Shown in pieces: positions 8,001 to 13,532 of a stretch of DNA of 15,246 bases; position 1 is the stretch's first letter; each line of letters starts with the position of its first letter. The stretch is from positions 1-15,246 of the forward strand of contig CAZKTU010000154.1 of NCBI GenBank assembly GCA_964555675.1, written 5' to 3'. A model generated the notes under the pieces. The model worked only from the letters and a program-made list of their open reading frames with translations, was not told the origin of the DNA and did not search any database. The DNA comes from CAIWXH01 sp964555675. Its GTDB lineage: Bacteria; Chloroflexota; Chloroflexia; Chloroflexales; Chloroflexaceae. Made by a program: the position numbers and the translations under genes.

Positions 8001-8691
8001 GCTCAGCTTCAGCGTGCTGCTGCCCGATACCCCCCCGGCCTGGGCGCCCCTGGTCGAAGAGCTGACCGAGCGTTTGTTCGCGACCCACCCCGAGATCGTC
8101 TACGGCGAGACGCCCTCGATGCTGCAGCGCCTCGACGACATGCTGCTGCTGCCCCTCGGCCTGGCCTACGCCAAGGTCGGCCAGACCATGCCCCTGATCG
8201 AGCTGATGCTCCAGGACGGGCTGATGCGCGGCGACGATCGGCAGGTCGAGCGGGTGGTCGCCGGCCTAGCCGCCGTGGGCTTCTACTACCCGACCCCCGT
8301 CTTCCGCCTTCTTGGCGACGTGCTCACGGCCAGCGAGGGGCGTATTCCGGCGGCCCTCATCCCGACCCTGGCGACCATCCGCACCATGCACCTCGACGCG
8401 GCCGATGTCTTTATGGCTCGCCATAACCTGAGCGACGAGCTGCAGCGGCGGGTGGCCGCCGCCGCCGACAGCGAGCTGGTGCGCCGCTATATCTACTGGC
8501 TCGGCCTCTACAACCAGGTCGTCCACTCGTGTCTGTACTACCCCAAGATGCGCCGCCAGATGGCCATGGGCGCGATGGAGATGCTGGCCCGCGCCAGAGG
8601 GCCCCAGGAGTTCATCGGCGCCTACACGGCCACGGTCTTCCGCATGCTGCGCGAGGCCGGCTTCCGGCTCAGCGAGTGGACCACGCCCTGA
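5020..8691 (+). CDS. Ser/Thr protein kinase - STAND/NACHT-like NTPase - helical repeat protein
   Basis: A 1223-residue signalling protein with no evident membrane segment. Residues 12 to about 270 are a complete Hanks-type kinase: GRGGMGAV at 19-26, ATP-binding K41 in VALK, HRDIKPQN at 133-140 (catalytic D135), DFG at 153-155, and APLE at 176-179. All catalytic residues are present, so it should be active. After an Ala/Pro-rich linker comes a P-loop NTPase: Walker A GDSGVGKT at 364-371 and Walker B LLIIFDAVNE at 435-444, the DxxxE form seen in NACHT/STAND ATPases. A likely winged-helix part follows near 590-670. Residues about 710-804 look like HEAT repeats, and the remaining roughly 400 residues are helical and unrecognised. 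ATG 5020 is chosen because it sits just before the kinase fold; no Shine-Dalgarno sequence is seen. The divergent FHA regulator is a natural substrate or reader. The NTPase and repeats probably act as a ligand-sensing switch (inference). Confidence 0.9.
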   Translation: MLDPGSLIQQRYQIVRLIGRGGMGAVYEALDRRLRNTVALKQMIGSAEENAEAFEREAQILAALRHPALPKVIDYFRDAVGRFLVMEFFGGADLAALQARHGGPFPPEEVVGWGAQLLAALDYLHTRQSPVLHRDIKPQNIKLTPEGQVVLLDFGLAKGAGAGSPASFFGYTLQYAPLEQIEGSGTEPRSDLYALAATLYHMLTDRPPPSAPVRADAVIGGRPDPLRPVRELNPAVPAEVSDLLLAAMALRREDRPPSAAAFRAALVAAAAYTAQTVGWADPLPQLAPALAAPPSTGQARPLSIGWEQVREAARAQADQVLRELAGTPRRLGPYIPEVYVPRPEAEAELRAFVEGRSGALLLLGDSGVGKTCLLARWAESRREAGDAVLLYRCGGSLGPEIDREIARDLGREAPEQLLHDLGEIGRLGQAAGRRLLIIFDAVNEYRGGSQAGPEALLQQIDALIGRAAGPWVRVVASCNSATWGQLERAGATRLLWGSYHQAADGEPRLLLGPFAPADLAEAYPRYSRFFQVQTPLESLPLTLRERLRKPLMLRMIAESYRDGPVLSAARGLSLGLFRRFYDERVRQRREQLFMDELAAEMLRRGEASVPLRDLARNEQLRDELLSDEPDSTYIRLLDGGVLAELAGDPFSGEVVSFAYAELGAFVLARRLLADPSARQALPAAVGELLERARSFPLAFDVARTALLIARQPEAFAALAQSPDVEQRELVAQSLVELYADDPAAASELIKGLCQRESDEARRTALKAAYYIGPRAREIFLWAAGRGSPALRRVARDTLYLTWRNDPAFTYGLLRELVARIGPGALRDLRNILEFFFELSVVIYINHPERPDVRDTTVELYYELARQRLHLDILNTGMFGKTIEDLIFQAVASAFSQPILDTMLMTEVVPVEEFFAVPPEERAILVRAAPLFDPATPLAEHAADLEALLRAKNVFFNVVAIAQIAIHAAADLRAAEPFVRALFDRLDGEGRLWLLLSFSVLLPDTPPAWAPLVEELTERLFATHPEIVYGETPSMLQRLDDMLLLPLGLAYAKVGQTMPLIELMLQDGLMRGDDRQVERVVAGLAAVGFYYPTPVFRLLGDVLTASEGRIPAALIPTLATIRTMHLDAADVFMARHNLSDELQRRVAAAADSELVRRYIYWLGLYNQVVHSCLYYPKMRRQMAMGAMEMLARARGPQEFIGAYTATVFRMLREAGFRLSEWTTP

Positions 8692-8704
8692 CGGGAAAAG
8701 TAGC

Positions 8705-9652
8705 CTACACCGCCACGGCCGCGCCCTGCGGGAAGCTGTAGGTCACCTTGGTGAGCTGCTCCGAGACCTCCCACAGCCGCTTGGCCAGGGCCGGGTCGTA
8801 CGAGCGGGCGTTCGAGCGCTGGCGCGTGGGGTAGCCGCGCATCCCCCCCAGGCTGCCAGGGCCGATATAGTCGCCGCCGTAGGCCTCGGGCGAGGTGGCG
8901 GCGAAGAGGGTCGGCAGGGCGCCCATGGCCGCGCTCTGGGCGAAGATGCGGTTCATCGCGCCGGCCATGCGCTCGCCGAACGATGAGCCGTCGAGGCGCG
9001 GGCCGACCGTCTGCAGGTTGGTGTCGGCGTAGCCGGGGTGGCAGGCCAGGCTGATCACGCCGGTGGCGCTCAGGCGGCGCTGCAGCTCGTAGGCGAAGAG
9101 CAGGTTGGCCAGCTTGCTCTGGGCGTAGGCCGCCCAGCGCTGGTAGCCCTTGCTGCCGTCGAGGTTGTCGAAGGCGATCGTGCCGCCCATGTGGGCGCCG
9201 CTGCTGACGTTGACGATCCGGGCGCCGGGGGCTCGCAGCAGCGCCGGCAGCAGCAGGCCGGTCAGGGCGAAGTGCCCCAGGTGGTTCGTGCCGAACTGCA
9301 TCTCAAAGCCGTCGACCGTGCGCTTGTAGGGGATGGCCATGACGCCCGCGTTGTTGAGCAGCAGGGGCAGGGCTTCGTCGCGGGCGAGGAAGCCCTCCGC
9401 GAAGCGGCGCACGCTGCTCAGGTCGGCCAGGTCGAGCGCGCTCACCTCGACCGTGGCGTGGGGGTGAGCCGCCCTGATCCGCTCCGCCGCAGCCTGGCCG
9501 CGCTCGGCGCTGCGCACGGCCATAATCACCCGGGCGCCTTTGCCCGCCAGGGCCAGGGCCGCCTCGTAGCCGATGCCGCTGTTGGCCCCCGTGATCACGG
9601 CCAGCTTGCCGCTCTGGTCGGGGATGGCCTGTATGTCCCAGTGTGTTGCCAC
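8705..9652 (-). CDS. Short-chain dehydrogenase/reductase, retinol-dehydrogenase-like
   Basis: NAD(P)-dependent oxidoreductase of the classical SDR fold, 315 residues. Visible motifs: TGANSGIG at 21-28 (cofactor loop), VMAVRS at the second strand, NNAGVMA, FGTNHLGHF, catalytic S151 in NVSSGAH, Y176 and K180 in YAQSK, and HPGYADT. The 25-residue gap between catalytic Ser and Tyr is that of the RDH/WWOX-like branch rather than the 13 of short bacterial SDRs. An Arg after the second strand (AVRS) hints at NADP(H). Substrate unknown; lipids or aldehydes are likely from the family. GTG 9652 is the start because AGGAG lies six bases before it; a GTG seven codons upstream lacks such a site. It converges with the kinase gene (13 bp between stops) and diverges from the beta-oxidation operon. 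Confidence 0.88.
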   Translation of the reverse strand: MATHWDIQAIPDQSGKLAVITGANSGIGYEAALALAGKGARVIMAVRSAERGQAAAERIRAAHPHATVEVSALDLADLSSVRRFAEGFLARDEALPLLLNNAGVMAIPYKRTVDGFEMQFGTNHLGHFALTGLLLPALLRAPGARIVNVSSGAHMGGTIAFDNLDGSKGYQRWAAYAQSKLANLLFAYELQRRLSATGVISLACHPGYADTNLQTVGPRLDGSSFGERMAGAMNRIFAQSAAMGALPTLFAATSPEAYGGDYIGPGSLGGMRGYPTRQRSNARSYDPALAKRLWEVSEQLTKVTYSFPQGAAVAV

Positions 9653-9658
9653 TTGTCG

Positions 9659-9663
9659 CTCCT
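9659..9663 (-). promoter_or_regulatory. Ribosome binding site deciding the SDR start
   Basis: AGGAG on the minus strand, six bases before GTG 9652. It lies inside the longer reading frame that would begin at GTG 9673, so it favours the shorter protein. Confidence 0.7.
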
Positions 9664-9671
9664 GTTGGTAC

Positions 9672-9694
9672 ACTCAATCTGACCCTGATTCATT
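9672..9694. promoter_or_regulatory. Imperfect palindrome over the SDR transcript start
   Basis: ACTCAATC and GATTCATT are separated by TGACCCT; six of eight arm positions pair. It lies just downstream of the SDR -10 box, a common place for a repressor, and in the gap shared with the beta-oxidation operon. It loosely recalls TetR-family fatty-acid regulators, but no match to a known operator can be claimed. Confidence 0.3.
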
Positions 9695-9720
9695 GTGCCC
9701 TGTTTCGCCCGCCGGGTCAA
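9692..9720 (-). promoter_or_regulatory. Sigma70-type promoter of the SDR gene
   Basis: Minus strand: -35 TTGACC (9720-9715, five of six consensus bases), a 17-bp spacer, and -10 CACAAT (9697-9692, four of six). The predicted start is near 9685 with a leader of about 33 nt to GTG 9652. Confidence 0.6.
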
Positions 9721-9753
9721 ACCGCGGCCCATGCAAGGCGGCTATTGGTGTGG

Positions 9754-9759
9754 TAATAT
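9754..9759 (+). promoter_or_regulatory. Possible -10 box of the beta-oxidation operon
   Basis: TAATAT in the only AT-rich spot before the hydroxyacyl-CoA dehydrogenase gene. ATGCAA 17 bp upstream matches only three of six -35 bases, so this is tentative. The leader would be about 55 nt. Confidence 0.35.
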
Positions 9760-9807
9760 ACAGATACCCATAACGCAGCGCGTAATGCGCCGCCCACACT
9801 AGCGGTC

Positions 9808-9814
9808 AAGGAGG
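9808..9814 (+). promoter_or_regulatory. Strong ribosome binding site of the fadN-like gene
   Basis: AAGGAGG five bases before ATG 9820. It is the best Shine-Dalgarno match in the window, in contrast to the signalling genes at 4205-5020, which have none. Confidence 0.8.
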
Positions 9815-9819
9815 ACCTG

Positions 9820-12237
9820 ATGCCCTATCAGATCAAGCGCGTCGCCGTCATTGGCGCCGGCACGATGGGCGCCGCAATCGCCGCCCTGGTAGCCGGCGCA
9901 GGCCTGCCTGTCCTGCTCCTCGACATGCCCCCCGATAAGCTCACCCCCGAGGAAGAGGCCCGCGGCCTCACCCTCGCCCACCCCGCCGTCCGCAATCGCA
10001 TCGTCCAGGGCGGCTTCGAGCGCATGCGCAAGGCCCGCCCGGCCAACCTGCTCAACGCGAGCAGCGCCGAGCTGATCAGCCTGGGCAACACCGAGGACGA
10101 CTTCGGCAAGCTGGCCGACTGCGACTGGATCGTCGAGGTGATCATCGAGCGGCTCGGCCCCAAGCAGGCCCTCATGGAGCGTCTGGAGGCCGTGCGCAAG
10201 CCCGGCTCCCTCGTCACCAGCAACACCTCGGGCATCCCCATCGCCCTGATCGCCGAGGGTCGCAGCGACGAGTTCCGCCGCCACTTCTTCGGCACTCACT
10301 TCTTCAACCCGCCCCGCTACCTCAAGCTGCTCGAGCTCATCCCCGGCGGCGAGGCCGATCCCGCCGCGGTCGCCGCCTTCAAGCGCTTCGCCGAGGATAC
10401 CCTGGGCAAGGGCGTGGTGATCTGCAAAGACCGCCCGAACTTCATCGGCAATCGCATCTTCAGCTATGCCGGTCAGGTCGGCCTCAACGAGGCCCTCGCC
10501 AATGGCTACAGCGTCGAGGAGGTTGACGCCCTCACCGGATCGCTGATCGGCCGCCCCAACACGGCCAGCTTCCGCCTGCTCGACCAGGTCGGGGTCGACG
10601 TGATGTACTACGTGGCCTCCAACCTCTACAAGGCCGTCCCCGAAGACGAGAGCCGCGAGGTCTATACGGATAACGACCTGCTCGAGCGCATGGTCGCCGC
10701 CGGCAAGCTCGGCAAGAAGGTCGGCCAGGGCTTCTACAAAGAGGTCCGCCAGGGCGGTCAGCGCGAGTTCTGGCCCCTCGACCTGAAGAGCTTCGAGTAT
10801 GTCGCGCCCCAGGGCACCGCCGCCATCGACGCCTTCGTCAAGGAGGCCGGCAAGCTCAAGGATCTGCCCGAGCGCCTGCGCTTTATGCTGCGCCGCGCCG
10901 CCGAGCAGCCCGACGACCGCGGCGCGGCCCTCGTCGCCCAGTCCCTTCTGCCGATGATGGCCTACGCCGCCCGGCGCCTGCCCGAGATCGCCGACAGCGT
11001 GGCCGATGTCGACAACGCCATCCGCTGGGGCTTCGCCCACCAGCTCGGCCCCTTCCAGATCTGGGACGCCCTGGGCGTGGCCGAGGCCGCCGACCTGATG
11101 AAGAGCCGCGGCCTGGCCCTGCCCGCCTGGGTCGACCAGCTGATCGCGAAGGGCGACCCCCGCTTCTACCAGGACGGCGCCGCCTATAACGTCGCCAGCG
11201 GCCGCCACGAGGCCGTCGAGCGCGACCCCCGCGCGATCGACCTGGCCGCGCTCAAGGCCGCCGGCAAGGAGCTGGCCGGCAACGCCGCGGCCAGCCTGAT
11301 CGACCTCGGCGATGGCGTGCTCTGCTTCGAGCTCCACTCGAAGGCCAATACGATCGGCGGCCCCCTGATCGAGGTCCTGCTCGGCGCCCTCGAAGAGCTG
11401 AAGAAGGACCAGTGGCTCGGCCTGGTGATCGGCAGCCAGGGCGTGCGCTTCTCCGCCGGCGTCGACCTCAACGATGTCGGCTCGGCGGTGCAGATGGGCG
11501 CCTGGGACGATATCAACGAGCTGGCCGAGCTGGTCCAGCAGACCTTCCGCAACCTGCGCTACAGCCCCAAGCCCGTGGTCACCGCCCCCTACGGCCAGGC
11601 CTTCGGCGGCGGCGTCGAGCTGACCATGTACAGCTCGGCCACGGTGGCTGCGGCCGAGACCTATATGGGCCTGGTCGAGTTCGGCGTCGGCGTCATCCCG
11701 GCCTGGGGCGGCTGCACCGAGCTCAACCGGCGCATTATCGCCGAGGCCGCCCGCAACGGCGGCGATACGCTCAAGGCCTTCCAGCAGGTCTTCGAGACGA
11801 TCGCCCTGGCGAAGATCGCCACCAGCGGCCTCGAGGCCCGCGACCTGGGCTTCCTCCGCCCGAGCGACCGCGTGGTCTTCAACCAGGACTACCTGATCGG
11901 CGAGGCCAAGGCCACGGTGCTGCGCATGGCCGGCGCCGGCTACGAGCCCCCGCGCCCCGGCGGCGAGTGCTACGCCCTGGGCCGCGACGGGCTGGCCGCC
12001 GCCCGCGTGGCGGTCTATCAGCTCGCCGCCGGCGGTTTCGCCACGGCCTACGATGCCGTGATCGCCGACAAGCTCGCCTATGTGCTCTGTGGCGGCGACC
12101 TGAGCCGGCCCCAGTTCGTCGACGACCAGTATCTGCTGGCCCTCGAGCGCGAGGCCGTGATCGCCCTGCTCCAGGACGAGCGCACCCAGGCCCGCGCCCG
12201 CCACATGCTCGAGCACAACAAGCCGCTGCGCAACTAA
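9820..12237 (+). CDS. fadN: 3-hydroxyacyl-CoA dehydrogenase / enoyl-CoA hydratase, FadN type
   Basis: Bifunctional beta-oxidation enzyme (cytosol): hydrates 2-enoyl-CoA and oxidises the 3-hydroxyacyl-CoA with NAD. It has 805 residues, close to the 789 of Bacillus FadN, with the dehydrogenase first and the hydratase last, the reverse of the E. coli FadB order. Dehydrogenase: NAD loop GAGTMG at 12-17, SNTSGIPI, catalytic H160 in GTHFFNP, then two C-terminal dimer units (one beginning DRPNFIGNR, a second around 380-430 with RWGFAHQLGPFQIWD). Hydratase/crotonase from about 495: FSAGVDLND, FGGGVEL with E600, and VEFGVGVIPAWGG with E620. The two acids are 20 residues apart, as in E144/E164 of rat hydratase, so both activities look intact. 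A strong ribosome site precedes ATG 9820. The thiolase gene follows after 15 bp, so the two are cotranscribed. Confidence 0.94.
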   Translation: MPYQIKRVAVIGAGTMGAAIAALVAGAGLPVLLLDMPPDKLTPEEEARGLTLAHPAVRNRIVQGGFERMRKARPANLLNASSAELISLGNTEDDFGKLADCDWIVEVIIERLGPKQALMERLEAVRKPGSLVTSNTSGIPIALIAEGRSDEFRRHFFGTHFFNPPRYLKLLELIPGGEADPAAVAAFKRFAEDTLGKGVVICKDRPNFIGNRIFSYAGQVGLNEALANGYSVEEVDALTGSLIGRPNTASFRLLDQVGVDVMYYVASNLYKAVPEDESREVYTDNDLLERMVAAGKLGKKVGQGFYKEVRQGGQREFWPLDLKSFEYVAPQGTAAIDAFVKEAGKLKDLPERLRFMLRRAAEQPDDRGAALVAQSLLPMMAYAARRLPEIADSVADVDNAIRWGFAHQLGPFQIWDALGVAEAADLMKSRGLALPAWVDQLIAKGDPRFYQDGAAYNVASGRHEAVERDPRAIDLAALKAAGKELAGNAAASLIDLGDGVLCFELHSKANTIGGPLIEVLLGALEELKKDQWLGLVIGSQGVRFSAGVDLNDVGSAVQMGAWDDINELAELVQQTFRNLRYSPKPVVTAPYGQAFGGGVELTMYSSATVAAAETYMGLVEFGVGVIPAWGGCTELNRRIIAEAARNGGDTLKAFQQVFETIALAKIATSGLEARDLGFLRPSDRVVFNQDYLIGEAKATVLRMAGAGYEPPRPGGECYALGRDGLAAARVAVYQLAAGGFATAYDAVIADKLAYVLCGGDLSRPQFVDDQYLLALEREAVIALLQDERTQARARHMLEHNKPLRN

Positions 12238-12252
12238 AAAGGAAACTCACCA

Positions 12253-13431
12253 ATGCGTGAAGCAGTTATCGTCTCCGGCGCCCGCACCGCCATCGCCAAG
12301 GCCCCCAAGGGGTCCCTGCGCACCGTGCGACCCGACGACCTGGCGGCGACGGTCCTCAAGGCCGCGATCGAGCGCGCCCCCGGCCTCGACCCGCGCGAGG
12401 TCGAGGATGTGATCATGGGCTGTGCGATGCCCGAGGGCGAGCAGGGCCTCAACTTGGCCCGCATCGCCGCCCAGCGCGCCGGCCTGCCCGACGCGGTCTG
12501 CGGCGTGACCGTCAATCGCTTCTGCGCCTCGGGCCTGCAGACCATCGCCATGGCCGCCCAGCAGATCATGATGGGCCAGGCCGAGGTGATCATCGCCGGC
12601 GGCGCCGAGAGCATGAGCATGGTGCCCATGTCGGGCAATAAGTTCGCCCCCAACCCCTACCTGGCCCAGAACGACCCCGCCGTCTATCTCGGCATGGGCC
12701 TGACGGCCGAGAATGTCGCCCGCGACTTCAAGGTCAGCCGCGAGGACCAGGACGCCTTCGCCCTGCGCTCGCACCAGAAGGCCCTGCGCGCCCAGGCCGA
12801 GGGCTATTTTGCCCCCGGCATCGTCCCCGTCGAGGTCGAGCTGGTCGAGCTCGCCGCTGACGGCAAGCGCAAGGCCCGCAGCTACAGCTTCGCCAGCGAC
12901 GAGGGCCCGCGCGCCGACACCTCGGCCGAGGCCCTGGCCAAGCTCAGGCCGGTCTTCGCCGAGAAGGGCACCGTCACCGCCGGCAACAGCTCGCAGACCA
13001 GCGACGGCGCCGCCGCCGTGGTGGTGATGAGCCGCGAGAAGGCCGATAGCCTCGGCCTCAAGCCCCGCGCGCGCTTCATCAGCTTCGCCGTCGGCGGCGT
13101 GGCCCCCGAGGTGATGGGCATCGGCCCTGTGGTCGCCATCCCCAAGGCCCTCAAGCTGGCCGGCCTCACCCTCGGCGAGATCGACCTGATCGAGCTGAAC
13201 GAGGCCTTCGCCGCCCAGTCCCTCGCCGTCGCCCGCGAGCTTGGCCTCGATATGGAGAAGCTCAATGTCAACGGCGGCGCGATCGCCCTCGGCCACCCCC
13301 TCGGCTGCTCGGGCGCCAAGCTCACCGTGCAGATCCTCGACGAGCTCGAGCGCCGCGGCGGCCGCTACGGCCTGGTGACCATGTGCATCGGCGGCGGCAT
13401 GGGCGCCGCCGGCATCTTCGAGCGCCTCTAG
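12253..13431 (+). CDS. fadA: Acetyl-CoA C-acyltransferase (thiolase)
   Basis: Catalyses the last beta-oxidation step, cleaving 3-ketoacyl-CoA with CoA to acetyl-CoA and a shortened acyl-CoA. It may also run in reverse (acetoacetyl-CoA formation), since sequence does not separate the two uses well. The 392-residue length is standard. Catalytic residues are at the positions known from Zoogloea thiolase: nucleophile C91 in NRFCASGLQ, H348 in GHPLGCSGA, and acid/base C378 in CIGGGMG. Other signatures are GGAESMSMVPM, GNSSQTSDGAA and LNEAFA. AGGA lies nine bases before ATG 12253. It follows the fadN-like gene by 15 bp and ends before a strong hairpin, so the operon is two genes long. No acyl-CoA dehydrogenase gene (fadE) follows, unlike in Bacillus fadNAE. 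Confidence 0.94.
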   Translation: MREAVIVSGARTAIAKAPKGSLRTVRPDDLAATVLKAAIERAPGLDPREVEDVIMGCAMPEGEQGLNLARIAAQRAGLPDAVCGVTVNRFCASGLQTIAMAAQQIMMGQAEVIIAGGAESMSMVPMSGNKFAPNPYLAQNDPAVYLGMGLTAENVARDFKVSREDQDAFALRSHQKALRAQAEGYFAPGIVPVEVELVELAADGKRKARSYSFASDEGPRADTSAEALAKLRPVFAEKGTVTAGNSSQTSDGAAAVVVMSREKADSLGLKPRARFISFAVGGVAPEVMGIGPVVAIPKALKLAGLTLGEIDLIELNEAFAAQSLAVARELGLDMEKLNVNGGAIALGHPLGCSGAKLTVQILDELERRGGRYGLVTMCIGGGMGAAGIFERL

Positions 13432-13446
13432 CCCCCCGCTACCGTA

Positions 13447-13475
13447 CCTGCCCCCGCGCTCAGCGTGGGGGCAGG
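13447..13475 (+). terminator. Strong hairpin after the thiolase gene
   Basis: CCTGCCCCCGCGC (13447-13459) pairs with GCGTGGGGGCAGG (13463-13475): a 13-bp stem with one G.U pair and a TCA loop, 16 bases after the stop codon. No T-run follows, but stability and position suit a terminator of the fadN-fadA operon. Confidence 0.75.
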
Positions 13476-13491
13476 GCCATCACTCCTCGCG

Positions 13492-13497
13492 TATAAT
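13492..13497 (+). promoter_or_regulatory. Consensus -10 box of the pRiA4b-like gene
   Basis: Perfect TATAAT 36 bases before GTG 13533. The predicted start is near 13504. The -35 position falls on the right arm of the preceding hairpin and shows no consensus match. Confidence 0.6.
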
Positions 13498-13520
13498 AGG
13501 CTCACTGTACGCCTATCCTC

Positions 13521-13526
13521 GAGGGG
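13521..13526 (+). promoter_or_regulatory. Ribosome binding site supporting a GTG start
   Basis: GAGGGG six bases before GTG 13533. It supports the GTG as the true start, since no ATG lies nearby in frame. Confidence 0.6.
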
Positions 13527-13532
13527 TTCGCT

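Noticed and set aside
9653..9673. SDR start at the earlier GTG 9673
   Set aside because: No ribosome site before it, and the AGGAG for GTG 9652 lies within the extra seven codons.
9748..9799. GTGTGG and CCACAC inverted pair around the possible fadN -10 box
   Set aside because: Only six bases with a 40-base gap; not distinguishable from chance.
9799..12216. An 805-codon open frame antisense to the fadN-like gene
   Set aside because: It mirrors the real gene on the other strand, is rich in Gly/Ala/Val/Leu/Asp repeats with no family motifs, and arises because GC-rich codons leave few stops in the antisense frame.
12247..13296. Minus-strand frame over the thiolase gene
   Set aside because: Antisense to a thiolase with all three catalytic residues; composition is repetitive and motif-free.
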